A stretch of DNA of 64,000 bases from Dendrocalamus latiflorus (lineage: Eukaryota; Streptophyta; Magnoliopsida; Poales; Poaceae): assembly GCA_017311315.1 (NCBI GenBank), contig CM029670.1, positions 23,029,449-23,093,448 on the forward strand, written 5' to 3'. Of this stretch, positions 1-9,599 are shown piece by piece. Within the stretch, counting starts at the first letter, position 1; each line of letters opens with the position of its first letter. Below the pieces are notes generated by a model. That model had not been told where the DNA came from. It did not search any database and saw nothing but the letters and a program-made list of their open reading frames with translations. Position numbers and translations under genes: made by a program.

Positions 1-340
1 CCCAGTTCCCTACTCCCTCCCCAGTCCCCAGGACCCCAGATCTGAGTCTCTCTCGCCGCCGGCAGCCACCCCAGATCCCCACTCCCCAGTTCCGTACTCG
101 GCTACTCCCTCCCAGATCTGAGTCTCGCCCTCGGCCCCGAGCCCCCGACGCCGCCGACGCCCTCGGCCCCGAGCCCCCGACGCCCTCGACGCCCTCGGCC
201 CCGAGCCCCCAACGCCGCCGGCAGCCCTCCCCAATCCTGGACGCCGTGTGAAGTACTCCACCACGAAGATCCTCCTCGTCCTCGGCTCCCCATCGCCACA
301 CCGACATCAAGTCCCACCATAGAGGGTCAGAGGCACAGAC
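1..340. repeat. GC-rich imperfect short repeats
   Basis: Very GC-rich DNA built of imperfect repeats of the type CCTCGGCCCCGAGCCCCCGACG (about 120-220) and of CCCCAGTTCC/CAGATCTGAGTCTC units (1-125). Minus-strand frames through it give Gly/Arg-rich nonsense peptides typical of shadow translation. It may be the 5' untranslated region or first-exon region of the CACTA gene that follows; I see no supported coding sequence. Confidence 0.5.
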
Positions 341-1061
341 AGTGAGACAGAGTATGAACGATGCTCATGACCTCTCCTTTTTTTGTTGTTGCGATTTGTG
401 TTGATAGTATGACAGAGTATGAACGATGCTCATGTGATTTGCGTCCAATATTGTGTTGATTTGCACAGACCGAGCTCGGTCGAGCTCGGCCCGTTTACAG
501 CCCTACGCGTGATCTCCTATCCACAGGTTAATGACTTTGAATGCATAGATTAGAACATGATGAATTTTGCTGAGATTACAGTTCTTTTCTTTCTAGTTTC
601 TGATTTTGCCTTGTAGCTATGGCAATTAGCAATTTGTAAATAGTATGTTCCATATGAATGCATTGCAATGTTCTGTTGTCTCACTTATGAGGAGCTGGTA
701 GTTCTTGATCAAGAGTGTAGTGAGCATAAGTATTGTATTGTTCAGTATTTTCTTTTCAGGTGTGGTGTGTAGAGATATTGCCTTTATGAATAATACTTAT
801 GTATTGCCTCTTCTTCTTGTTGTAGAAGAGTACTGATGTTAGCTTTGTCTCTAGCATGTTGGTTTGCTTCTAGCATTTAGTACAATAAGTTGCATTATCA
901 AGTTCATCATTTGAAAGTGCTTTTTGACTGACTATTAGACTGCTCCTTTATTTCATTTACAATTTCTCTACTGATCTGTTAGATCTTTCTTCAACTTTTT
1001 TATAGAAACTGAATCCAGTTTCTGCTCTTTCTGCGTTTCATCGTAATAAGTATTAGAAGAA
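341..1061 (+). other. Non-coding 5' region of the CACTA gene
   Basis: About 720 bp of T-rich, intron-like sequence with no open frame. GTATGACAGAGTATGAACGATG-like words occur twice (348-366 and 407-429). A 5' UTR intron is plausible because a pyrimidine-rich stretch precedes the ATG at 1062, but I cannot place its ends. Confidence 0.4.
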
Positions 1062-4000
1062 ATGCCAAAAAACAAGTATGCGCAGGAGAGGGACGAGAAC
1101 GTTAAGAAGGTTCAGGATGTTTTTAAGTCTTTGGGTATTCCAGTGTTAGCACAGAATGTTAGGGATGTTTTTTCAAAAGGGAAAGAGGGCAAAGGGAAGA
1201 GACTAGTGTCTGACAAATCAGAATCTGACATTGAATATGATCCATCCTCTGACATCGATAACCAATCTGACAGTGATGATGATGACCTCAATACTGAGGT
1301 CAATACTGAGGTGAGATGGATTACTAGGCCAATTTACAAGTTTACATATCCGTCTATTTGAAACATATACTTCATTGTAGTTATTTAATCTATTGCTGTC
1401 TTCTTAATTTATAAGATGCATGTTTCTCTTGCCAGGTAAGACCGATGGTTCCAGGAACTCGCCCTCAACAGAAGAAGCAAAAGGCGGCTACAATGGCGGC
1501 TGCCAAGCAGCAGCCACCGCGCACGCCAACCAGATTCACCAGGGCCAGTGCAGCCATGTCTTCGCCTGGTGCAAACACTAGGACCACTGCAGGCCGTCCG
1601 CCACCTAGGCCAAGAGAGAACTTGCCTACTAGGAACAATTTGAAAGCCAACCCTAATACAAATGCCATTTGCAGTAGCAGCCATTTGCAAGGCCACCTAA
1701 CTACAAGCGCCAGGCAAACCACAGAAACTACAAACACAGTGCCTAGTTTTCCTAGATTCACCAGGACCAGTGCAGCCATGTCTTCACCTGGTCCAAACAC
1801 AGTGCCTAGTCCTCCTAGATTCACCAGGGCCAGTGCAGCCATGTCTTCGCCTAGTGCAAACACAATGCCTATTCCTACCAGACCCACTGATAACCTGTCT
1901 GAGCAACCTACTCCCATAAACATTGTGAACCCAACAGTTTCTGCAGGCCGTCCGCCACCTAGGCCAAGAGAGAACTTGCCTACTAGGAACAATTTGAAAG
2001 CCAACCCTAATATAAATGCCATTTGCAGTAGCAGCCATTTTCAAGGCCACCTAACTACAAGCGCCAGGCAGACCACATAAACTACAAACACAGTGCCTAG
2101 TTCTCCTAGATTCACCAGGACCAGTGCAGCCATGTCTTCACCTGGTCCAAACATAGTGCCTAGTCCTCCTAGATTCACCAGGGCCAGTGCAGCCATGTCT
2201 TCGCCTAGTGCAAACACAATGCCTATTCCTACCAGTTCCACTGATAAGCTGTCTGAGCAACCTACTCCCATAAACATTGTGAACCCAACAGTTTCTGCGG
2301 ACAACTCGCCAGGTGGACAAAGCTCTAGGCAAAGCAATGACATCAATGAGTCGGCTGAGCAATTTGATGCTGCTAAGTCAGAGGGTCATACAACTGAAGG
2401 AGAACCAGTCCAGGACTCAGTTCTACGTAAACAATATGTGTTTCCAAGCATTAGTTTCTCCATTCAATATGTACAATTGGTACTGCTATAATAAAACATT
2501 TCTATTATTATTTGCCAATGCAGCGCCCCCAAAGAATGTCCGCAAGAAAACTATGGGTCATGGCTTAGAGAAGATGATTAATAGAGGAAAGAAGCTGGCT
2601 ATCCAGGTGGCTGAAGGGAAGAAAAGACCTGAGGTCCCACTTCAAGCCGCGAAGCTGGCATCAGAATGTGGTGTTGCCCTTCGAGACAACCTGCCTATCT
2701 ACAAATCTTGGAAAGAATATGATAATGAGCAGGGGCAGGTAGAAGTATCAAAAGTGCTTAGGAAAGTGGCGGTGAGACAGCTATTTCATTCTTCCAAATA
2801 TTTTCATGCATTACAATACTCCCATGTGAAAATTGTGTCTAATAATTCATTTGTGTGGCTTCAGTCAAGGTTGGATGTGGATGTTAGGAATGAGGGACCA
2901 AGCAAGGCTGCATGCACTGATATCATTAAGAGGGGAGTAAGGCAGCAGAGGTATCACCTTAAAAGAAAGTACTTCGACGACTCACTGACAAGAGAACAGC
3001 TGTTGGCCAAAGAACCTCCACCTAAAATGAAGAAAGAGGAATGGATCCACCTGGTTGAGTACTGGTGTGACCCAAACAATCAGGTCCATGCCTGCATTAT
3101 CTGCATTTGTTAATATGCAATGCAAACTGTGCATGTGAATGAAACCTCTGTATTGCATTTGTGGTGCAGGAGAAATGTGCTAAGAATAAGGTAAACCGAG
3201 GCCAAGTGCAGCTTCACCAAAGGACTGGATCTAGGTCCTATATTGCCCATCGATACAGCCTGGTACGGATACTATTACTTTCTGTGTATTCCAATTATAA
3301 GGAACTGTGTGCCATTAATTAGTTCTTGCACTGAAATGTGAAATGTTATGGAGACAAACCTGATTGCCTGATGTTTGTTTGGATCCAATATGTGTGCCAT
3401 TAATTACTTAGGCTTGTGAAGCCTGACAAGTACTGAAGACCAACAGCATGTGGACATTGATGGTGTTCGGCCATATAAACTGTCCAGGTTGCATTGATGC
3501 ACAATTTTTTTTATGTCGATGGCCAACTGGGAATCAAATACATGTGAATGTTGATTGGCAAATCATAGTACTATTTAGTTGACTATGCCAGTGATTGCAT
3601 TTGTTGTTGGCATAAAAAATCTGGAGGCAGATACTTGTATGATCTGTAGTGCATACATATTTTCGCATATTGCTGTTGACATGTAAAAATAATTTATGGC
3701 TAATCTTATATCCCATGTTTGTCCAGCCCTCTCTTTACCTTCACGGATATCATTGTAATCCAAATTTTTTGCATGCTACAGAGGCCTAAGTACAACAACA
3801 TGGATCCAGATCCTGTTGATTTCTTTGGGGAATGTATGAATAGTCCACAAAATGGTCGTACTCCTCTTGCAAATGAGATATATGTAAGTTACATAATTAT
3901 TGGATACATGTACTGTACTCAAGTAAATGCCTGGTTGAACACTGTTGTATGGCCTTGTTAAGTGGATTCATTCTATGTAGGAACATATGGTTGCAGAGAA

Positions 4001-4424
4001 GGAAAAAGAACCAGAAGAAGGAGAAGCACAAAAGTCTCCCTCCAAGATTGTTGCTGACAGTCTGAGCCAGATCAGCCATTCATCCACCTTCCTTCTAAAC
4101 ATTGGTGTCGCTCGAGTGTCGAAGACTGCCGGGTCTACATCGACAGCCGCAGAAGCACGCCTGCAAGCTCAGTTTGAGGCAACACTCCAAGCAGAAAAAG
4201 AGGAAGCTGCTAGGAAGCAGGAACAGTTGGAAGCACAGCTTCTTGCTCAGCAGGCCTCACTTGAAGCCAACCAAGCAGCACTTGAAGAAAACCAAAATTT
4301 GCTGTGCCAGACCCAAGAAGAAGTGAAGGGGATGCATACCAAGTTTGAAGAGACTAATGCACTGCTGCGAGCTGTGCTGAAACTTCAGAAAGACCGAGGT
4401 AGGTCTGAATGCAGTTTCGGTTGA
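1062..4424 (+). pseudogene. CACTA-borne Transposase_24 (Ptta/En/Spm-type) gene, 7 exons, one in-frame stop
   Basis: Seven exons join in phase with GT-AG borders: 1062-1310, 1436-2426, 2524-2771, 2865-3083, 3170-3262, 3782-3883 and 3981-4424 (2,346 nt, 782 codons). The N-terminus is Lys/Asp/Ser-rich with an acidic run. Exon 2 encodes a low-complexity Pro/Ser/Thr region made of a 354-bp tandem duplication. Exons 3-6 carry the conserved core, with VALRDNLPIYKSW, RQQRYHLKRKYFD and a Trp/Cys motif YWCDPNN, as in plant Ptta/En/Spm transposase-like proteins. Exon 7 encodes a Glu/Gln/Ala-rich coiled coil. Family members are accessory DNA-binding-type proteins of CACTA elements. The only lesion seen is a TAA at 2078-2080 in the second duplicated block; its partner codon in the first block is GAA. 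Either this is a recent nonsense mutation, or an alternative splice skips it. Confidence 0.78.
1591..2298 (+). repeat. 354-bp direct tandem duplication in exon 2 (two copies)
   Basis: Copy 1 is 1591-1944 and copy 2 is 1945-2298. The period of 354 bp equals 118 codons, so the frame is kept. The copies differ by a few substitutions, including the G-to-T change that creates the TAA stop at 2078-2080. Each block also contains smaller internal repeats encoding a PRFTR(T/A)SAAMSSP motif. Confidence 0.9.
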
Positions 4425-5190
4425 TGATGCCTTTGCCTAAGCTTTTGCTGCCTTGCTAGAACACCAAACTTTCTCTGTTGTTGGAACTTTGTGCACTGTG
4501 TTGTCAGAACCTATGTCGAACTTATTTGCATCTGTGTGTATGTTTGAACCTGTGTGATGGAACCGTTTGAACCTGTGTGATGGAACCTGGAACTAGTGTG
4601 ATGTGTTTGAACTTGCAAGCACTGTGTCTTATGCTCTGGAATGTATGTGGATGATGGCTTGGCTGAAATGTGTATGCTTTATGAGCTCTAATGAGAATGC
4701 TGGAAGGATCTGTCTGACATTGGTCATTGAATTGATACATATATTTGAGCCACGTTCGTCATCGAATGAAAGGAAAATTAATGACGACCTAGAGTCGTCT
4801 CAAGATGTCTCTAACTACCTTACATAACAAGACAAAATGAAAATGTCACAAAATCTGCATAATTATATATGACGCTACCGTATCATCACAATAAGTTGTC
4901 TAAATCAGGGTTCCCAGGACACAATTTATGACGGTTGGCGTATTAGGTGACGAGTTCACCAACCAATATGTGACAGTCACAGTCGTCATTAAATGACAAC
5001 AATATATGACGACACAACAAAACCGTCACAAAAAGGCATCGCATTTTGTGACGGTTTTCCATATTTTCGTCACAAGGTACAATTTGTGACGGTCGTTATA
5101 TGACGACCTTCATGACGGTGGTTTTTCGTCATACCATTCATTTTGTGACAAATTCTGTACTTTCCATGACACTTTTATTTTGTTATAAAA
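4425..5190. repeat. CACTA 3' flank and subterminal repeat region
   Basis: 4425-4740 is the 3' untranslated flank of the gene and holds a short direct repeat (GTTTGAACCTGTGTGATGGAACC, twice, around 4544-4590). From about 4745 to 5170 short words such as TGACG, GACGGT, CGTCA and TCACAAA recur many times in both orientations. This is the usual make-up of CACTA subterminal regions, where the element-encoded DNA-binding protein docks. No coding frame is supported. Confidence 0.75.
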
Positions 5191-5209
5191 GCCCAGATTT
5201 TTTGTAGTG
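5191..5209 (-). repeat. CACTA terminal inverted repeat (right end)
   Basis: On the minus strand it begins CACTACAAAAAA, matching the CACTA superfamily consensus. It is followed on the plus strand by TAC (5210-5212) as the presumed target duplication. Confidence 0.88.
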
Positions 5210-5213
5210 TACC

Positions 5214-6770
5214 TTAATTATCTTTAGCAAATAAGGCCAACCTCATACTCTCCAGTGCTTTCTCCCTCTCAGCCAAAGCATGTGCACTCAGATTGCTTGC
5301 AGGTGCTAACATTAACTCTTTATAAGTGTCTAGTATTTTACACTTGAGTTGTTCTTGTGCTGCCTTATGAGTAAGCTTGGCAGCTTCAACCTTACTATTT
5401 GCCAAATTTTGTTGCACCTCTGACATCTTCTCACGGTCCTTCCTAGCCATTGTGCTTACTTCAATGAACTTGTCTAGCTTCTCACTAATAGCTGAATAAG
5501 CATCAGGTGCCTTCCTTTTCCCATAGCGCTCATCCTTGGCCCTCTTATGCCCCATAGGACGAATGTTAGGATTATCTTCCAAATTCACCACTTGAGCTGG
5601 CTTAGTAGTTGCACCCTTGTCCTTGTCCTTGTCCATTTTGTTGACATATGCAGACCACTTCCTTTCATCTCGTACAACCTTCCATATATGCTTCAGCATG
5701 AAATCTTTACCACTATGTTCAGAGGCATACATCTTGTCAGCAAGATCCATTAATTGGTCATCACTCATCCCACTTCTGTACACTCTAGTGGTTTTTACCC
5801 AACAACCATGGAACTCACTGACTAGTTTCTTAACACGATCCCAACGGATTTTCAGTTGGTTCCGGTTTCTCCTGCGGCAACTCTCTGTGGTTTTGTTATA
5901 TTCTTCAGTAACATCCGCCCAATATTGATCTGACTTCCTGTCATTTCCATCAACCGGGTCCTTTGAGTTATGCAACCAAGCAGCGGCCTACATTTAGAAA
6001 ACAGCAGCTCAAAGTTTACAACCAAGCAGATTTTTTCCTATAGTCCAGGCTCAAAGTTTACAAAGTAAGAAAGGTGGCTTACCAATCTAGCGTCTTCAGC
6101 TTTCGTCCAGGTCAATCGCTTGTCGGTCCTAGCATATTGGAGGGTTTCATCCGCATCAACATCGATTGTTTCTTTGTCTTCGCATTTACATCATGCAGTG
6201 AATTGCTTCCACCTGACGGGGTTCCTTTAGGACTTGGACTATTATTTTCATTAGGATGGTTAGCAAATTGGTTTGACTGCAGAAAATTGGTAAACCCACC
6301 TGGTGGGTACATCCTGAAAAAAGGAAAAAAAGATGTTCAGTGCAAATAATGTGCTACAGCTATGTGGAACTAGCAAAAAAATGACAGCTCTGTGCTAAAC
6401 CATAAGGTACTTGTTGAATATCGATTACAAGACCAAACTAGTAGGCAATTTTTCTTCAATCAGAACCGGTAGACTATTCTTTTCAGACTGTTGTTTTCAG
6501 AACCAATGGACTAGTACACTAAACTAGTAGACTATTATTTACTAGTGCGATTATTTTCAGAACCAATTGACAGAGATAACTTGTTAGGCAATACGAAAAC
6601 CTGAAGATTACAAGACCATACCCTTCAGTAGGAGATGATGCTGTCCACCATGCAGGAAAACCGGCGACTTGAACACTAGTTGCAGCATCACCGGCGGCCG
6701 GAGCAGAGGTTGCAGCACCATGGGCGGCAGGAGAACCGGTGCCTCGCCTGGAACCAGTGACTCGATCCAT
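5214..6770 (-). pseudogene. Myb/SANT-like PIF/Harbinger ORF1 protein, one frameshift
   Basis: Three exons read on the minus strand: 6770-6622, 6313-6083 and 5987-5214. Both introns have GT-AG borders and join in phase. Exon 2 ends in a Trp-containing segment (RLTWTKAEDARL) and exon 3 continues it (AAWLHNSKDPVDG, then YWADVTEEYN), a SANT/Myb-like trihelix fold as in ORF1 of PIF/Pong elements. The C-terminal half is Lys/Glu-rich and helical and resembles the NAM-associated C-terminal domain. In this superfamily ORF1 binds DNA and assists the separate DDE transposase. A one-base frame slip near 6180 separates the N-terminal part (ending around SLHDVNA) from the SANT part; total exon length (1,154 nt) is not a multiple of three, in agreement. 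The gene is therefore broken, apparently by a single base. Confidence 0.75.
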
Positions 6771-7403
6771 TCTCTAAGAGATTGGGGATGGATTTTGGTT
6801 CATGAGTGTTGGGGTGGAAATCGATTAGAGGAGGGGCCGTTGCGCTGCAGATTAGGGAGGGGATTTGGATGAGGGCGCGAGAGAGGGAGATGAGGGCGCC
6901 GGTGATGTCTTTGGTGTCGCGGCAGAGGGGGTACCAGAGGGGAGGGAGGCGGGACGGCGTGAGAGGGGCGCGGCCGCGAGAGGGGCGCGGGAGCGCTCGC
7001 GGGAGGAGCCAAGCAGGAGCGCGCGCGGGAGGGGAGGAACCAGGGCACCAGAGGGGAGGGAGGCGGGATGGCGCGAGAGGGGCGCGGGCGCCAGAGGGGC
7101 GCGGGAGCGCGCGCGGGAGAAGCGAAGCAGGAGCGCTCGCGGGAGGGGAGGAAGCGGAGCGCGCGAGGAGGGAAACTGGCGGCGGCGCAAGGGATCCGGG
7201 GGAGCGAAGGAAGAAACGAGGTGAGTCTCCCCAACGCCGGTTCGGGGGTTTCTTAGCGCATCGGTACACGAGAAGACTCCGTTTCCTCCTTAGGAAACAG
7301 TTTCTCTCTTTTTTCTTCTCACTCCACAATAAATCTACTGCCACATCAACAAATTGCTTAGTTGGCAGGATAATTAATATAGATAGAAACTACAATAAAT
7401 ATA
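6771..7403. other. GC-rich 5' region of the Harbinger ORF1 gene
   Basis: 6771-7260 is presumed promoter and 5' untranslated DNA of the minus-strand ORF1 gene. 6890-7200 is made of imperfect direct repeats about 120 bp apart (AGAGGGGAGGGAGGCGGGA at about 6929 and 7051; GAGAGGGGCGCGG several times). Arg/Gly-rich frames on both strands are shadows. 7261-7403 is AT-richer subterminal sequence. Confidence 0.5.
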
Positions 7404-7421
7404 CCATTGGGACTGCTCTAA
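7404..7421 (-). repeat. Harbinger-type TIR plus TAA target site
   Basis: The minus-strand reading GAGCAGTCCCAATGG (7404-7418) abuts TAA (7419-7421). The TAA belongs to the TAACA that is the terminal five bases of the copia X LTR, so the transposon landed 5 bp inside that LTR. Confidence 0.6.
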
Positions 7422-8610
7422 CACCCCCGCAGTCGGTACGTCGGCACGACAGACGTTCAGACTGGACCGGAACTCCGTGAAGACAGGCGTTGGTAGCCCC
7501 TTGGTGAAGATATCGGCAAACTGGGATGTGGTCGGCACATGTAGAACCCGGACGTCACCGACAGCAACCCGCTCGCGGACGAAGTGTAGATCAATCTCCA
7601 CATGCTTGGTGCATTGGTGCTGGACGGGGTTCGCCGAAAGATACACGCCGTTGACGTTGTCGCAGTAGACAAGTGTAGCCCGAGGTAGGAGACTGTGGAG
7701 CTCCTGAAGGAGTTGCCGTAGCCAGGCGGCCTCGGCAACACCATTGGCCACAGCGCGATACTCGGCCTCTGCACTTGATCGGGAGACAATCTGTTGCCGC
7801 TTTGAAGACCAGGAATCCAGGTTGGTGCCCAAAAAGACAGCATAGCCCGAAGTGGAGTTGCGTGTGTCGAGGCACCCGGCCCAGTCGGCATCCGAGTAGA
7901 CAACAAGCTCCGATGGCACAGAGCGACGTAGAAGTATGCCATGGTCAAGAGTCCCCCGGATGTAGCGTAGAATGCGCTTCACAGCAGTGAGATGATGCTC
8001 TTGTGGGTCATGCATATAAAGGCACACCTGCTGAACGGCATAGGAAATGTCAGGTCGAGTGAAGGTCAGATACTGCAATGCACCAGCAAGGCTTCGGTAG
8101 TGAGTAGGATCACTGACTGAGGAGCCGACGGAACCAGACATCTTGGGCTGAGTGTCAACGGGCGTGTTACAGGGCTTGCAATCGGCCATGCCTGCGCGTT
8201 CCAAAACTTCCAGTGCATACTGCCGTTGTGAGAAAAACAAACCAGCCGAGCACCACTGAACAGAAACTCCCAAGAAATGGTGCAATTCACCAAGATCCTT
8301 CATGGCAAACTCATGCTGAAGGGCGGTGATAGTCTGACAGAGCAAAGCTAGGGAGGATGCAGTCAAGACTATGTCGTCCACGTAAAGCAGCAGATATACT
8401 GTGTCAGTGCCTCGCCGGAAAATAAACAGTGAGGTGTCAGACTTGGCCTCGACAAAACCCAGGCTAATCAAGTAGGTAGCAAAGCGGCTGTACCATGCAC
8501 GCGGGGCCTGCTTGAGACCATACAGGGACTTGTTGAGACGGCAGACCCAATCAGGATGGGAGGAATTAGTGAAACCGGTCGGCTGGGAGTAGTAAACTGT
8601 CTCTGAGATC
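7419..8610 (-). mobile_element. Copia element X, 3' fragment
   Basis: Minus-strand copia remnant. From its 3' end it holds five bases of the 3' LTR (TAACA, 7419-7423), a G-rich polypurine tract (7424-7432 read on the minus strand) and the C-terminal half of pol up to about 8608. There the sequence passes abruptly into the inside of the 5' LTR of element Y. The gag end of X resurfaces at 25146-25952. The middle of X (end of gag, protease, integrase, first half of RT) is absent from the window. Confidence 0.75.
7424..8608 (-). pseudogene. Copia pol C-terminal fragment: reverse transcriptase (partial) and RNase H
   Basis: An open minus-strand frame that starts inside RT. The YYSQPTGF block, SLYGLKQAPRAW, and the catalytic YVDD box (LLLYVDDIVL) are present, followed by LGELHHFLGV, the LTFTRPDISYAV region, and RNase H with YSDADWAGC, SRSSAEAEYRA and the CDN motif, ending in FTKGLPTP. 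These are standard Ty1/copia motifs. The N-terminal RT part (the QMDVKTAFL block and upstream) and all of protease and integrase are missing. The frame reads on into LTR and Harbinger DNA, so the natural stop is lost or lay in the LTR. The enzyme would have copied element RNA into cDNA; this fragment cannot. Confidence 0.88.
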
Positions 8611-9543
8611 ATATGGGAACTCCTCTGTAATCGTTTGATTGGGAATGAAATTTCTGAGTTTACTCCCGTGCTCCCTATTTTTCCTTCGATACCTTTCTTG
8701 CATGATTTCTTGATTTTCAGTTTTCTTGTTGATTCTTGCTGAGAGGTACCAAAATGGGTTGCTCTATGTTGGGATGATGCCTCAAGATCATTTGATCGTT
8801 TTTCCCAAGAGCAAATCGCATTTAATCTCAGATTTAGCTTTTTGGGCTTCTCTGTTCTTCATTTTATTTCCTAGGGTTTGAGGTGGATCTTGATTCCCTT
8901 CTCAAGATGGCATGAAATTTGACGTGAGAAGTCCAGAAGCTATTAAGTAGCTATCCTCAAAGTTTCATGGATAAAGGTTCAAAGTTTGCGGAGGAATTTA
9001 GGTTTTAGTTCAGTCTTCCAAAAATTTCAGATTTTTGTCATAATCTGAATTGATTGCTTCTTGATTGAAATCTCTTGTGTCCTAAGGTCCCCAAGATATT
9101 TGGAACAAGTTTAAAAGCTTTTGGCCTGAGTAGATTAAGAGCATTTCATCTCTTCCTTTGATTTGAGCAAGATTTGGAATTTCAAGCCTTTTCAGTCTCG
9201 GGGCTGCCAGAAAAATTCAGACATAACCGGTCTGACCGCCGGCGCCATAGCAGTCAGACCGAACATTATGCGGCGGTCAGACCGGCCCTGAGGAGGCGGT
9301 CTGACCGGCCTGGGCTATGCGGTCTGACCGGTCCCTTTGCTTTCAGTGTTGGTTTCATTTGGTTCTCAACTTGTGCTTTCTCCTCTCTTGAGTATTTGTT
9401 ACCCTAGACCTTCAGTAGCCTTGGGCATTTATTTTCCTCTTCGTAGATTTGTATCTACAGGAGGGGAATTGTTGGTGGATACTTTCTGGGGGTCATTTTT
9501 AAAGTCGACATTCACCCCCCTCTGTTGCCATTTCGGTCCAACA
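8611..9543 (+). repeat. Y 5' LTR, truncated at its 5' end
   Basis: Matches 24190-25145 of the 3' LTR closely. It ends in ...GGTCCAACA and is followed by the primer-binding site. The first roughly 800 bp of the LTR (present in the 3' copy as 15120-15866 plus 24144-24189) are missing, so U3 and the element's natural start are gone. Confidence 0.9.
9220..9335. repeat. GGTCTGACCGG inverted/direct motif cluster in the Y LTR
   Basis: About five copies of the word CGGTCTGACCGG or its reverse form CGGTCAGACCGG within 115 bp. The 3' LTR has the same cluster at about 24804-24935 with one extra unit. Function unknown; such clusters could be protein-binding or hairpin sites. Confidence 0.75.
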
Positions 9544-9545
9544 AT

Positions 9546-9558
9546 TGGTATCAGAGCC
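9546..9558 (+). other. Primer-binding site of Y (initiator tRNA-Met type)
   Basis: TGGTATCAGAGCC, complementary to the 3' end of plant initiator tRNA-Met, lies two bases after the LTR end CCAACA. Confidence 0.93.
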
Positions 9559-9599
9559 AGTTAGCTCTTCCTCGTAGATCTTAACCGGTCTCTAGAGCC

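Larger units (their letters stand above)
1..5209 (+). mobile_element. CACTA (En/Spm) DNA transposon, right-hand part
   Basis: The right end is defined by a terminal sequence that reads CACTACAAAAAATCTGGGC on the minus strand (5191-5209), the hallmark CACTA terminus. It is preceded by about 400 bp of short subterminal repeats. The next three bases, TAC (5210-5212), fit the 3-bp target duplication of this superfamily, but the other copy lies left of the window. Inside is a spliced Transposase_24-like gene on the plus strand (1062-4424). No left CACTA terminus is visible, so the element starts before base 1. It is inserted in the 3' flank of the PIF/Harbinger ORF1 gene. The catalytic TnpD-type transposase is not in the visible part. 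Confidence 0.85.
5213..7418 (-). mobile_element. PIF/Harbinger-type DNA transposon, 5' part
   Basis: The outer end is a putative TIR reading GAGCAGTCCCAATGG on the minus strand (7404-7418), flanked by TAA (7419-7421), the 3-bp target preference of PIF/Harbinger. It contains a Myb/SANT-like ORF1 gene. The DDE transposase gene and the other TIR are not visible; they would lie beyond the CACTA insertion, left of the window. Assignment rests on ORF1 type, TIR style and TAA target; no second TIR could be checked. Confidence 0.65.

Noticed and set aside
10..320. Gly/Arg-rich minus-strand frames
   Set aside because: Products of GC-rich repeats; no codon or domain signal.
6688..7480. Several overlapping Arg/Gly/Pro-rich frames on both strands
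   Set aside because: Shadows of GC-rich repeats in the Harbinger 5' region; the supported first exon is 6770-6622 on the minus strand.
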